NCBI RefSeq assembly: GCF_023721815.1 | Contig: NZ_JAMDLI010000006.1 | Coordinates: 268,773-332,772 of the forward strand | Reading direction: 5' to 3' | DNA: 64,000 bases | Source of the DNA: Pleomorphomonas sp. JP5 | GTDB taxonomy: Bacteria > Pseudomonadota > Alphaproteobacteria > Rhizobiales > Pleomorphomonadaceae | In this document: positions 46,401 to 53,991 of the stretch, piece after piece | How positions within the stretch are numbered: position 1 is the stretch's first letter | How the letters are laid out: the number at the start of each line of letters is the position of its first letter | The notes under the pieces: generated by a model | What the model saw: the letters and a program-made list of their open reading frames with translations, nothing else | Told to the model about the DNA's origin: nothing | The model's database searches: none | Made by a program: the position numbers and the translations under genes

Positions 46401-46869
46401 AGGTGCCGGTGAGGATGGCGATGAAGGTCGCCCCTTCGACAAGCGCGTTGCCGCGCGGCAGCTCGGAGGGGGCGAGAAGGTCCGGCAGGATGCCGTATTT
46501 GATCGGCCCGAACAGGGCGGAGATGACGCCGAACAGCACCAGCGCCACCATCAGCACCGCGATCGACTGGATGGCGAAACCGGTCACCGCCAGGCCGGCG
46601 ATGGCGATCTCCGTCAGCTTCAGCCAGCCGGCGACGCGCGCCTTGTCGTAGCGGTCGGCCAGCTGACCGCCCAGGCCCGACAGGAAGATGAACGGCAGCA
46701 TCAATATGCCGGTGGCGATCGTCACCAGCGAAGCGCCACCGTCGACGCCCATCTGGAACAGGATCATGAACACCAGGGCGTTCTTCAGGAAATTGTCGTT
46801 GAAGGCCGAAAAGAACTGCACCACGAACAGCGGCCCGAAACGGCGCTGGATGAGGAGCGGCTTGGTCAT
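43474..46869 (-). CDS. aas: LplT-PlsC-acyl-ACP synthetase fusion (Aas-type phospholipid repair enzyme)
   Basis: A 1,131-residue three-part inner-membrane protein. An MFS lysophospholipid flippase domain of the LplT type (about 1-400; AFNDNFLKNALVFMI) is fused to a PlsC acyltransferase (about 430-640; HX4D motif in NHTSFLDAV, and FPEGRITVTG) and an AMP-forming acyl-ACP synthetase (about 650-1131; ILFTSGSEGTPKGVVLSHRN). It re-imports lysophosphatidylethanolamine and re-acylates it with acyl-ACP. In E. coli lplT and aas are separate genes; fusions are known in alphaproteobacteria. Divergent from a TetR gene with three operators. Confidence 0.93.
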   Translation of the reverse strand: MTKPLLIQRRFGPLFVVQFFSAFNDNFLKNALVFMILFQMGVDGGASLVTIATGILMLPFIFLSGLGGQLADRYDKARVAGWLKLTEIAIAGLAVTGFAIQSIAVLMVALVLFGVISALFGPIKYGILPDLLAPSELPRGNALVEGATFIAILTGTYAGGFVTGAYGGPWVFGVAMMVLAVGSWIAALYVPKVGAAAPETVIDANVARSTVRLIGELWGDARLWRTGVMVSLFWMFGVVAMALMPTFVKDILGGREVAVSAYLTVFAVSIAVGSALGAWLSAGRIVLLPVPVASVAIGLAALDLAFTLSGLTPAPATDSLAEFFGRPGAIHAAIDLSALAIAGGVFIVPSFAAAQHWAPVTRRARVVGAINALTALFMVAGAGTVALGQALGASVPMVLVALGLFAFGAAVWIFKVLPTNPLSDFVSILLRAVFRMEVTGTANLPPAGEGAIVALNHTSFLDAVVAVSLLDRDPVFAIDHTIAEAWWVKPFLRFTRAMPLDPTKPLATRSLIAAVKAGETLVIFPEGRITVTGTLMKVYDGVGLIADKAEAPIVPVRLSGLESTVFSRLNSLQVKRRWFPKVTVTITEPVRLSLPEHLKGKARRQAAGNALYGIMSDMMFRTTDTDLTIFEAMVAAARQHGAGRMALRDPVGGKLSYRRMLMGARILGRKLMPLAAPGETVALMVPNAVGVVAAFLGLQSAGRVPAMINFTAGAANILSACAASKAKVFVTSRLFVEKGRLEPLIAAIEGTVKVVWLEDIRATVTTADKLDAMVNWGKRLRKAGPDDAAAILFTSGSEGTPKGVVLSHRNILANVAQVAARIDFSRTDTAFNALPIFHSFGLSAGLILPLVSGVPVFLYPTPLHYRIIPELVYQTNATVLFGTDTFLSGYGRMAHPYDFRSLRLLVAGAEAVKETTRKLYAEKFGLRIFEGYGVTETAPVLALNTPMHNRAGTVGRLLPGVEHRLEPVEGVEAGGRMHVRGPNVMLGYLRAENPGVLEAPEDGWHDTGDIVALDDDGFVAIKGRAKRFAKIGGEMVSLAAIDALATQCWPDAMSAAASVPDAKKGERIVLVTDRKDATRDGFMAFARERGATELMMPSEVLVVPALPLLGSGKTDFAGLGRLVREKVAGGV

Positions 46870-46997
46870 GAAACCTCCCGAGAGGGTCTTGGGGGCGAAA
46901 CGGCCATGGGAGCAAGGAAGCGGATCGGCAGGTGAAACGCAAATGGCGATGAAAAAGCTCCACCGCCAAACCCTTCACCCCGCCCCGCCTCCGTGCT

Positions 46998-47069
46998 ATG
47001 AACAACGTTCATGAGATGTATATAGCCAAGATTTGAACGCCGTTCAAGACATGAATGAACAACGTTCAA
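46998..47069. promoter_or_regulatory. Three TetR operators (TGAACNNCGTTCA)
   Basis: Palindromes ATGAACAACGTTCAT (46998-47012), TTGAACGCCGTTCAA (47033-47047) and ATGAACAACGTTCAA (47055-47069) lie between the divergent aas-like and TetR genes. Centre spacings are 35 and 22 bases. They are the evident binding sites of the adjacent TetR protein. Confidence 0.85.
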
Positions 47070-47074
47070 GCTAA

Positions 47075-47118
47075 GCAACTCCAGCAAGAGTGGGAACCGG
47101 TTTTGCGTCCGGAGTTGC
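47075..47118. repeat. 44-base palindrome
   Basis: Arms GCAACTCC/GGAGTTGC enclose GCAAGAGTGG/ACCGGTTTTGC, the same family as at 4385 and 10124. It lies between the TetR operators and the TetR gene, within its probable 5' leader. Confidence 0.85.
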
Positions 47119-47192
47119 GTCAAGCAAAGGAGGTGGATAGGTCCGCGAGCCTCGGCTCGAGGATGGGATCCACCCGATGAAGGTGAAGGTCG

Positions 47193-47807
47193 ATGAACGC
47201 CCCTCTTTCCGAACGCCGGCAGGCCCAACTCGCCGCGCTGATCGACGCCGCCGAGCGCCGCATTGCCGAGGGTGGCATGGCCAGCCTCAAGGCTCGCGAC
47301 CTAGCCGCCGACATCGGCATAGCCTTGGGCGGCCTCTACAACATCGTCGCCGACCTCGACGAGTTGGCGCTGCGCGTCTCCTCGCGCACCCTCGGCCGCC
47401 TCGGCGAAGCGCTGACCGCCGCCTCCGACGCGCTGCCGCTTGAGAGCCGCGACGACGCCGTCAACCGCCTCGTCGCCATCGCCCACGCCTACCTGCATTT
47501 CGCGCGCGACAACCTGAAGCTCTGGCGCACCCTGTTCGAACTCCACCTCGCCGAGGGCACCGCCCTCCCTACCTGGGCCGCCGACGACCAGCTCCGCCTG
47601 TTCCGCCACGTCGCCGAACCCCTCGCCCTCCTCGTCCCCACCATGGACGAAGCCCAGCAAGCCCTAGCCGCCCGCACCCTCTTCGCCGCCGTCCACGGCA
47701 TCGTCACGCTGGGGTTGGAAGAGCGTCTGGTGGCCGTGCCGCTGACGGCGCTGGAGGCGCAGATCGAATGGATGGTACGGGCGACGTGCCGGGGGCTGGG
47801 GGAATAG
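47193..47807 (+). CDS. TetR-family repressor
   Basis: A 204-residue regulator. The helix-turn-helix is at about 12-60 (LKARDLAADIGIALGGLYNI), followed by a helical ligand domain of the WHG type (AYLHFARDNLKLWRTLFELH). It is divergent from the phospholipid acyltransferase fusion, with three palindromes between them, so it very probably controls that gene, perhaps sensing fatty acid or acyl-CoA. Confidence 0.9.
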   Translation: MNAPLSERRQAQLAALIDAAERRIAEGGMASLKARDLAADIGIALGGLYNIVADLDELALRVSSRTLGRLGEALTAASDALPLESRDDAVNRLVAIAHAYLHFARDNLKLWRTLFELHLAEGTALPTWAADDQLRLFRHVAEPLALLVPTMDEAQQALAARTLFAAVHGIVTLGLEERLVAVPLTALEAQIEWMVRATCRGLGE

Positions 47808-47841
47808 AGGAGCCTGATATCGGCGGCCCGCCTCTTTCGGG

Positions 47842-47992
47842 CCGAGGTCCTCGCCTGCGCAAGGATGACAGAACTATATATACGAAACAGTTATTTACTG
47901 TATCAGCCTGACAGGAAGGGGCGCGAGCTATCCGACTGTTCCCAATATATAATTCTCCTGTCATCCTTGCGCAGGCGAGGACCTCGGGCAGA
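47842..47992. repeat. Inverted pair of hairpin repeats
   Basis: GAGGTCCTCGCCTGCGCAAG then GATGACAG (47842-47871) and its inverse CTGTCATCCTTGCG then CAGGCGAGGACCTCGGG (47957-47992) face each other about 85 bases apart. Both members carry the same loop and stem, different from pairs elsewhere. There is no gene in 47808-48086. Confidence 0.85.
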
Positions 47993-48086
47993 ATGGGGCA
48001 AGCCGTCGATATAGCGCTCCGGATCGGCTCGCGTCTTATCGGATCTACCGCATAACTCCGATTTAAGCGCCAACGGCGACAGCCCC

Positions 48087-49013
48087 TCACTCTTCCCCGA
48101 AGAAATCCTCGTCGAGCCGCTTGAACGCCACCTTGCGATACTCGCGCACACCCACCCCATGCTCGATCATCAGGTCGGCCAACTCCCGGCCGTCGATCAG
48201 GATCACCCGCTGCGTCAGGTGCTTGACGAAATCGCGGGCCGGTTGGCTGAAGGTGGAGGTGGTGACGAACACGCCCTTGCTGGCGCCGAGGCCGACGAGG
48301 CTGCCGACGAAGCCGTTGACGTCGGGCCGCCCCACCGGGCTTCCCGGCGCATAGCGCTTGGCCTGCACGTAGATGCGGTCGAGCCCCAGCCGGTCCTCGT
48401 TGACCACGCCGTCGACGCCGCCATCGCCCGAGCGGCCGAGCTGGGCGGCGGCGTCCTTGTGGCTACCGCCATAACCCATAGCCAACAGGAGATCGACGAT
48501 CACCTGCTCGAAGAAGGCCGGGCTGTTGGCGAGGATGCGTTGCAACAGCTCGTCGCGCAGCGCCGCCGTCAGCGTGGCGTGGGCCGCGTCGATCTGCTCT
48601 TCCGGCGTCGTCGTCACCGGCGCGGCCTGTCTCACAGCCGTGTTCTCAACCACCTCTTCGCCAGCGGCTCCCTCACCCGTGTAAAACGCACGGAACTCGG
48701 GCTCCCGGAGCAGTAAGGCCACATCGATCTTTTCCGGCCCGGTGGCCAGCAGAGCCCGCCCCTTTTCGGTCGCCACGAAGCGCCCTCGAGCAGGCGTGAC
48801 GACCAGCCCAGCCTTGCCCATGTAGGACTTCGCCCAATGGATGCGATTATGCAGCACCCGCTGCCGCCCACTGGGTAAAAGCTCTTCGCGCTCCTCGGCA
48901 GAAAGCCCGAACGCCTCCGCCACCCGCTCGGCCACATCGGCCACCCGCGTTTCGCCCTCGGCAGCGAGGCGGAGTACGGGCAGCATGAGGGTTTGGTAAT
49001 CAGGGATGGGCAT
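48087..49013 (-). CDS. mrr: Mrr-family restriction endonuclease
   Basis: A 308-residue protein. An N-terminal winged-helix Mrr_N domain (about 1-90; RVLHNRIHWAKSYMGKAGLV) is followed by a catalytic domain (about 165-300) with the PD-(D/E)XK-like core GRSGDGGVDGVVNEDRLGLD, then IYVQAKRY (D..QAK). Mrr enzymes cut DNA carrying foreign methylation. It overlaps the stop of the upstream gene (TAATG), so the pair is co-translated. Confidence 0.92.
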   Translation of the reverse strand: MPIPDYQTLMLPVLRLAAEGETRVADVAERVAEAFGLSAEEREELLPSGRQRVLHNRIHWAKSYMGKAGLVVTPARGRFVATEKGRALLATGPEKIDVALLLREPEFRAFYTGEGAAGEEVVENTAVRQAAPVTTTPEEQIDAAHATLTAALRDELLQRILANSPAFFEQVIVDLLLAMGYGGSHKDAAAQLGRSGDGGVDGVVNEDRLGLDRIYVQAKRYAPGSPVGRPDVNGFVGSLVGLGASKGVFVTTSTFSQPARDFVKHLTQRVILIDGRELADLMIEHGVGVREYRKVAFKRLDEDFFGEE

Positions 49014-49498
49014 TACGTTTCCTCGGAACCAGCGGCCCAGTCGAAGACGCGCTCCTGCTGCTCCCGGAGGAAAACCGCTTCGTCAGTCACGGCATAGCCG
49101 AGTCGTCGGGCAGCATCACAGAAGCCTTTCAACGAGCTCGCCTCCAAGGAGCCATCGGCCAGATTCTGCTGATTGACAACAATCGCACTGGCTAGAGGCC
49201 ACCCCTTCCCATGAGCAAACTCGAGGAGATCATCAAGATGCTTGTTCATCGCATATCGAACCTTGACCCACTCGACACCACTTTCGTCCGCCAACTGCTT
49301 GTAGGACAAAAAACGCCGATCCCTCGCTGCCTTCAAGACAGCCCGAAAAGTCTTGTCGAAATTCAGCCCCGCACCCTTGCGGCGAGCCTGCTCCGACAGC
49401 AGTTCGAGGTAGTACGCATCGTTGACTTTCCCTTGCCTCTGGTAGTTGGCCACCAGATTGGCGAGTTCGCTGTCGTCCCATTCTGCTACCGATTTCAT
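49013..49498 (-). CDS. Mrr-associated hypothetical protein
   Basis: A 161-residue protein of unknown family. The middle part (LNFDKTFRAVLKAARDRRFL, then SYKQLADESGVEWVKVRYAM) looks like a helix-turn-helix or DNA-binding fold; the C-terminus is acidic. It overlaps the Mrr gene by one base, which suggests a functional partner such as a regulator or specificity factor. Confidence 0.7.
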   Translation of the reverse strand: MKSVAEWDDSELANLVANYQRQGKVNDAYYLELLSEQARRKGAGLNFDKTFRAVLKAARDRRFLSYKQLADESGVEWVKVRYAMNKHLDDLLEFAHGKGWPLASAIVVNQQNLADGSLEASSLKGFCDAARRLGYAVTDEAVFLREQQERVFDWAAGSEET

Positions 49499-49702
49499 GG
49501 CAAGCCCCCCGTTACGCGGTGATCACCCTGCCAGCAGTAGTTTTAAGTGACAACCGGAAAGACGAGGCCGCGAAAGACACGTTTTCACGTGGCATGAGCG
49601 AGGAGAGGCGCAAGTGGTTCAGGCTCAACTCCACCGCTTCGTACAAGATTGCGACAGATATCGTTCTTCGATACCGCAAGTATCGCGCAAGACGCTGACC
49701 GC

Positions 49703-50197
49703 CTACTTGATCTTGCCAATGCCGGTGCCAACGCCGCTCAGCGTCGTGCCAAATGCGCTCAAGACGCCGGCCGTGCGGCTGTTCTTCGCTTCCATGTCGT
49801 AGAGCGCCGCCTGATTGCGGGCGCTGACGGCCTGATTGCGCACGTCGTCGTAGTTCCGGTAGGCGTTGGTGCGGATGGTCAGCGCGTCGATGGCGCCCTG
49901 CTTGGCGGTGTCCACCATCAGGTCGAGCGGCGTTCCGAAGGTCGTATCGACGCCGTTGGCGGCCATCGCCGCCTGCTGCTTGGCCATCAGCTGCTGCGTC
50001 ATGGCCTTCTGCTTCTGCTCTTCGCGCGTACCGGAATCCAGCACGTTCTTGGCCTGCCGCTCGGCCAGCATGGCGTTGTTGCGCTGCACCTCTGCGTTAT
50101 ACCGGGCGGCCTTCGACTGGGCGTTGGCGCTGGAAATCTGGCCGGCGCCGCTCAAGAGCCCGCCGCCGATCATCAATGCGGTTCCAAGTTCACACAT
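49703..50197 (-). CDS. T7 gp14-like internal virion protein
   Basis: A 164-residue protein. An N-terminal Gly-rich hydrophobic segment (LMIGGGLLSGAGQISSA) leads into a long helical region (QSKAARYNAEVQRNNAMLAE) and ends in another Gly-rich stretch. This is the pattern of podoviral gp14-type core proteins that form the outer-membrane part of the ejection channel. It overlaps the gp13-like gene by 8 bases. It is the last phage gene before the non-phage segment. Confidence 0.75.
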   Translation of the reverse strand: MCELGTALMIGGGLLSGAGQISSANAQSKAARYNAEVQRNNAMLAERQAKNVLDSGTREEQKQKAMTQQLMAKQQAAMAANGVDTTFGTPLDLMVDTAKQGAIDALTIRTNAYRNYDDVRNQAVSARNQAALYDMEAKNSRTAGVLSAFGTTLSGVGTGIGKIK

Positions 50198-50657
50198 CGC
50201 CGCGCTTCCTCATTTCGAACAGAACGAAGGGGTGACCGTGGATGTCGATGTCCCCCAGGAACTCGGCGCCCAGCCATTTCAGCCAGCGCAGCGAGGCCGT
50301 GTTGTCCCGGTCCACCACGTTGCGCAGCACCCGGTGGCGGGTGAACAGACCGGGCAGGCCTTCGGCCGTCGCCCTCAGGAACCAGCGCCAGTTTTCGGTG
50401 ATGGCGTCGGTGCCGAGCAGCCAGGCGCCGCCGACGCCGGCCAGCACGTCGAGATCGCCGACGCCGTACATGATCTCCGGCCGGCCATCGATCAGCACCG
50501 TGAAGGCGTCGGAGTTGCGCATCGACTGGCGCAGCGCCTCCACTGGCCCAAGCCGCCCCGAGCGCTGGACTTCCAGCCGGTCGCTTTCCCGCATCCGCCG
50601 GCCGATCGACCGGCAGTGCTTGCCGCGCGCCGGAACAATTCTCACGTCAACGCCCAA
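50190..50657 (-). CDS. T7 gp13-like acetyltransferase-fold protein
   Basis: A 155-residue GNAT-fold protein (IMYGVGDLDVLAGVGGAWLL, later NTASLRWLKWLGAEFLG), as found at the gp13 position of podoviruses. The start is TTG, supported by GGAGG six bases upstream; it overlaps the end of the tail tubular B gene by 11 bases. Confidence 0.8.
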   Translation of the reverse strand: MGVDVRIVPARGKHCRSIGRRMRESDRLEVQRSGRLGPVEALRQSMRNSDAFTVLIDGRPEIMYGVGDLDVLAGVGGAWLLGTDAITENWRWFLRATAEGLPGLFTRHRVLRNVVDRDNTASLRWLKWLGAEFLGDIDIHGHPFVLFEMRKRGDV

Positions 50658-52743
50658 GCGTCACCTCCGGCATGATGGCGAGGATGGACATCGGCAGCGG
50701 GTCGAACTGCTTGACGTAGAGGCCGCCGGCGCGGTTCCAGTCGGCCGGCGGCACCATGTCGATGTCGCCGGTGTAAAGGCCGATCGCCTGGTTCCACGCC
50801 TCGGTGGAGCGCTGCTTGAACTCGACGATGCGCTCGCCCTCGCGTCCCTCGTCGCGCGGGCCGACGAAGATGCCGCGCGTCTTTTCAACGCGCAGCACCA
50901 CGCGCGACACCGACTTGAAGCGCCCCTGCACGGAGCCGATCTCATTGACCATGCCGAGGTCGAGATCCAGCGTCCTGAGCACCGCCGCGTACGGCAGGCC
51001 GACATGCACCTTGGCGGCCGCCACCGGCAGGCTCACCGCGCCGTTTTCCACCGTCAGGCCGCGCACCACGTTGCCGTCGGCGAGCGCCACCACCTCGCAA
51101 CCCTCGAGGTGCGTCAGGCCAACGAGCCGCGTCACCGGCGCCCCCGAATAGGTGAGGCCGCAGTCGACGAAGAAGGCGTCCTCCACCCGGTCGAAGGCCC
51201 GGCTGTGCAGGCGCTCGATGTAGCGCCTGGTCGCGCCGTCGATGGTGCGCCTCACCACGAAATAGGGCACGTCCTCGCCGTTCTCGGCGATGGTGGTCAC
51301 GTCCTCGAACACCGCGCCCGCGCCGCTCTCGTGCCGCGTCCAGGCCCACACCTCGTGTTCCTTCATGTAGGTGAGCGACACCAGAGAGCCGTCGTCCAGC
51401 ACCACCCAGACGATGGAGCTCGGCGCCTGCGCATAGGCCCAGGCCTTGATCGAGCGGTTCTCGAACAGGTGGCGGCTCATGATGGTCAGGTCTTTGCCCA
51501 CCCAGGCGTCGTCGCCGTAGCTGTAGGAAAAGTCGCGGATCACCCCGCCCGAGCGCTGGGCGAACAGCACCGTCTCGCCGACGTTGATCGGCTGCACCGG
51601 CGCCGCGCCGCGATAGCCCTGGTTGGCGATGACGATGGCGCTGGGCGTGATGGCGTCCGACGCCGAACCGCCCGTCACCACCCATTCGGCCGACGATGTC
51701 AGCAGCAACAGGCCATAGCGCGCCGCCAGCATGGACCGGACGATGTTCACCTGCCGCGCCCGCATGCGGAAGGTGATGGCGTCGCTGTCTTTCGCCGGCG
51801 AGGCATAGCCGAAATTCTCGTAGTTGGCGGTCTGGCTGAGATAGACCGCCTGCGGCTCGTTGTCGGTGGAGGCCAGCGCCAACCGCTGCTGGATGAAGGT
51901 GACGGCGCGCGGGTAGTTGCCGGGGCCATCGAACGGGTTGCGGCCGATCTGCGGCCCGTCGGCCGTGTCGGCGGTGATGTTCTCGTCGTCGAGCTGCAAC
52001 TCGGTGGTCGAGCCGATGTAGCCGAACGAGCCGTTGGAAAACTTGTAGACCACGTATTTGCTGGCGCCGGTCACCGCGCTCCACGTCACGCGGTTGATGC
52101 CGCCGTCGACCGTGAGGTCGTTGACGCAGGAGGCCTCGTCCGACGGCAGGCTCTCCTCGCCCGACGCTTCGCTCACCGCCGCCACCTTGTAGCGATAGGT
52201 ATGCGCCTTGTAGCCCGTCTGTCCGGAGGTGCTCGATTGCGCTGCGGCGGCGATCGTCGTCGGCGCCGTCATGGCCGGCGCGAAACTCGGCTCGGTCAGC
52301 GTCCAGTTGTCGTCGGCATAGCGGGAGAGCTTCTTCACCGGGTGGCGCGGGTGGACGATGTACATCACGTCCGCTTCCTGGGCGAACACGAGGTCGTCGA
52401 GATCGGCCGAGGCATAGGGCGAAGCCAGCTCGTAGGCGCCACCGCCAGTGGCGACGATCAGGCCGCCGTTGCGCCAGAAGCGCAGCGAACCGTCGCCGAA
52501 CTCGATCACGTAGGACTGGCTCTCGTTGAACTGGAAGGGGATCAGCCGCGTCAGCCGGTCGCTCGCCTTCACCTCGCCCACGAACTCCAGCCCGGCGCGG
52601 TTCTGCGCCCCGCCATGGGCCTGAATGGTGAGGTTCAGCGCCGTCTTCAGGCCGAGCGCGTAGGTCTTGGTGTCGACGCGCGCCCACAGGGCCGGCGACA
52701 GCTCGCCGCCCACGAAGGCCGGCTGATAGGCCCGGAGCGTCAT
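50647..52743 (-). CDS. Tail tubular protein B (gp12-like nozzle)
   Basis: A 698-residue tail nozzle protein. It opens with AYQPAFVGGELSPALWARVD and LNLTIQAHGGAQNRAGLEFV, typical of gp12-like proteins. An inserted fibronectin-like or Ig-like module at about 155-255 (YRYKVAAVSEASGEESLPSD) is followed by the beta-propeller repeats (AVTFIQQRLALAST; VDCGLTYSG). It overlaps the tail tubular A gene by ATGA. The nozzle closes the virion tail. Confidence 0.88.
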   Translation of the reverse strand: MTLRAYQPAFVGGELSPALWARVDTKTYALGLKTALNLTIQAHGGAQNRAGLEFVGEVKASDRLTRLIPFQFNESQSYVIEFGDGSLRFWRNGGLIVATGGGAYELASPYASADLDDLVFAQEADVMYIVHPRHPVKKLSRYADDNWTLTEPSFAPAMTAPTTIAAAAQSSTSGQTGYKAHTYRYKVAAVSEASGEESLPSDEASCVNDLTVDGGINRVTWSAVTGASKYVVYKFSNGSFGYIGSTTELQLDDENITADTADGPQIGRNPFDGPGNYPRAVTFIQQRLALASTDNEPQAVYLSQTANYENFGYASPAKDSDAITFRMRARQVNIVRSMLAARYGLLLLTSSAEWVVTGGSASDAITPSAIVIANQGYRGAAPVQPINVGETVLFAQRSGGVIRDFSYSYGDDAWVGKDLTIMSRHLFENRSIKAWAYAQAPSSIVWVVLDDGSLVSLTYMKEHEVWAWTRHESGAGAVFEDVTTIAENGEDVPYFVVRRTIDGATRRYIERLHSRAFDRVEDAFFVDCGLTYSGAPVTRLVGLTHLEGCEVVALADGNVVRGLTVENGAVSLPVAAAKVHVGLPYAAVLRTLDLDLGMVNEIGSVQGRFKSVSRVVLRVEKTRGIFVGPRDEGREGERIVEFKQRSTEAWNQAIGLYTGDIDMVPPADWNRAGGLYVKQFDPLPMSILAIMPEVTLGR

Positions 52744-53336
52744 TGGCGCACCCGCTCGTAGTCGGAAACGAAGCTGCCGCTCTGCGGCTCGTCGTTGGCG
52801 TCGGCGGCGCTGGCGGCCGCCTGCGTCTGCAGCGCCATCTGGAAGGCCGCCTGCCGCTGGCCGGGGTCGCGCGTGAGCGGCATGGCCAGCCGCGCCGCGA
52901 GGTGCCACGACAGCGCCTCGACGAACAGCGGCGTGAACTTGCTGGGGTCGTCGATCCGGCGGATGTAGTGCAGCACGGCCGGCGAGATGTCGGCATGAAG
53001 CCGGTCGCCGGAGAGTTCGTAAGGGCAAGGGCCGTCGGCCACCGCGCCATCGGCCGGCCGCACCTCGCGCACCCGGATCAGGTCGCCCGGCAGCGCGTAG
53101 GCATGCGCCCAGCGCCCGAGGCTGGCCGGCTGTTCCGCCGTGCGCGTCACCTCGGCCAGCACCACCGCGTGACGGGCAAAGCGCCAGGGCGGACCGGCGG
53201 CGAGCAACGCATCCAGCGTCTGCCCATAAAACCGATTGCACGCCCGCGCCTCGCTGCTCGCCTCGCTGAGAGCGTCGATCTTGTCGGCCCCGAGGTGGCC
53301 GAGAGCCAGATTGCAGATAGAAACCGTCGATGCCAT
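52740..53336 (-). CDS. Tail tubular protein A (gp11-like gatekeeper)
   Basis: A 198-residue protein (CNLALGHLGADKIDALSEAS; ARACNRFYGQTLDALLA; RRIDDPSKFTPLFVEALSWH), the hallmarks of podoviral gp11-like tail adaptors. GAGGTGG precedes the ATG. It is the first gene of this phage block; no portal, scaffold or capsid gene is present upstream of it. Confidence 0.88.
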   Translation of the reverse strand: MASTVSICNLALGHLGADKIDALSEASSEARACNRFYGQTLDALLAAGPPWRFARHAVVLAEVTRTAEQPASLGRWAHAYALPGDLIRVREVRPADGAVADGPCPYELSGDRLHADISPAVLHYIRRIDDPSKFTPLFVEALSWHLAARLAMPLTRDPGQRQAAFQMALQTQAAASAADANDEPQSGSFVSDYERVRQ

Positions 53337-53410
53337 GAACCACCTCGAAAACCGTGCCGCACTCTAGGCAGGCGGTGGTTTGCGCGGTGGCGGGCGGGCA
53401 GAAACGAGAA

Positions 53411-53440
53411 GCCGCCGCGACGGTCCTCCATCGCGGCGGC
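53411..53440 (-). terminator. Strong hairpin, candidate terminator
   Basis: A perfect 10-base stem GCCGCCGCGA/TCGCGGCGGC with a 10-base loop lies downstream of the DUF3309 gene and repeat copy B. On the minus strand it is followed by CTTCTCGTTTC, a weak T-rich tail. It may insulate the phage block. Confidence 0.5.
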
Positions 53441-53454
53441 GTATCAGGTTCAAG

Positions 53455-53626
53455 CTAGACTCGCTGGGGTGAGGCAGCTGGCGACGGCTTCGAGAACCGA
53501 AGCGGAGCGGGCTTGAGGCCCGTGAGCACCGGAAGCGCAGAAGACTAAGCCAAGGCATTCGCCCGAAAAGTTGCAGACTTTTCGGATCAGACGAATGCCA
53601 GTGATGTCCAGCCCAGCAGAGTCTAG
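53455..53626. repeat. Nested palindromic repeat, copy B
   Basis: Outer arms CTAGACTC and GAGTCTAG, then CGCTGGG/CCCAGC, enclose two modules. One is GAGAACCGAAGCGGAGC with GGGC/GCCC and GTGAGCACCGGAAGCGC. The other is CATTCG/CGAATG around CCGAAAAGTTGCAGACTTTTCGG (53556-53597). The right arm contains the stop codon of the DUF3309 gene. Confidence 0.9.
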
Positions 53627-53781
53627 ATTCTGCCCATCAGCATCAGGATGACGAGGATCAGCAATATCAGGCCGAGGCCGCCCGACGGGCCATAGCCCCA
53701 GCGCGAGGAATAGGGCCAGGTCGGCAGCGCGCCGAGCAGGACAAGAATGAGGACGATGATCAGGATTGTGCCGAGCGTCAT
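53623..53781 (-). CDS. DUF3309 family small membrane peptide
   Basis: A 52-residue peptide: a first helix (GTILIIVLILVLLGALPTWP), then a Tyr/Ser/Gly turn (YSSRWGYGPSGG) and a second helix (LGLILLILVILMLMG). The PTWPYSxxWGYGPSGGLGL pattern defines DUF3309, common in alphaproteobacteria and of unknown role. AGGAG precedes the ATG, and its TAG lies in the arm of repeat copy B. Confidence 0.9.
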   Translation of the reverse strand: MTLGTILIIVLILVLLGALPTWPYSSRWGYGPSGGLGLILLILVILMLMGRI

Positions 53782-53991
53782 GTGTGGCTCCTAGGCTTGA
53801 GGGGCGCGGAGAGAAATCCCCCGCGAGAAATATCGATCCACCCTAAGCAAATTCCGGAGAGGCCCTGCCGGTTCCATCAAGCCGACCGTGGGGTGCGCTT
53901 CGTTGCGCTGCGGGGGTAGCGGGAACGAAGAGTCGGACACCACCCGGAGCGGTGACGCAGGCACAAAGAGCCGACGTCCGGCACCTGCCTG

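Noticed and set aside
43363..46935. A 1,190-codon open frame on the plus strand.
   Set aside because: It is the antisense shadow of the acyltransferase fusion: its translation is rich in His, Arg, Gly and Ala with no domain, while the minus strand encodes three recognisable domains.
49519..49698. A 59-codon plus-strand frame starting GTG (basic C-terminus RYRKYRARR).
   Set aside because: No ribosome-binding site, no recognisable family, and it lies at a junction of phage and non-phage DNA; it may be a fragment, but there is no positive evidence for a gene.
49703..53336. Tailocin or contractile injection system.
   Set aside because: The tail genes are of the short-tailed podovirus type (tubular A/B, nozzle, core proteins), with no sheath, tube, baseplate or tape-measure gene.
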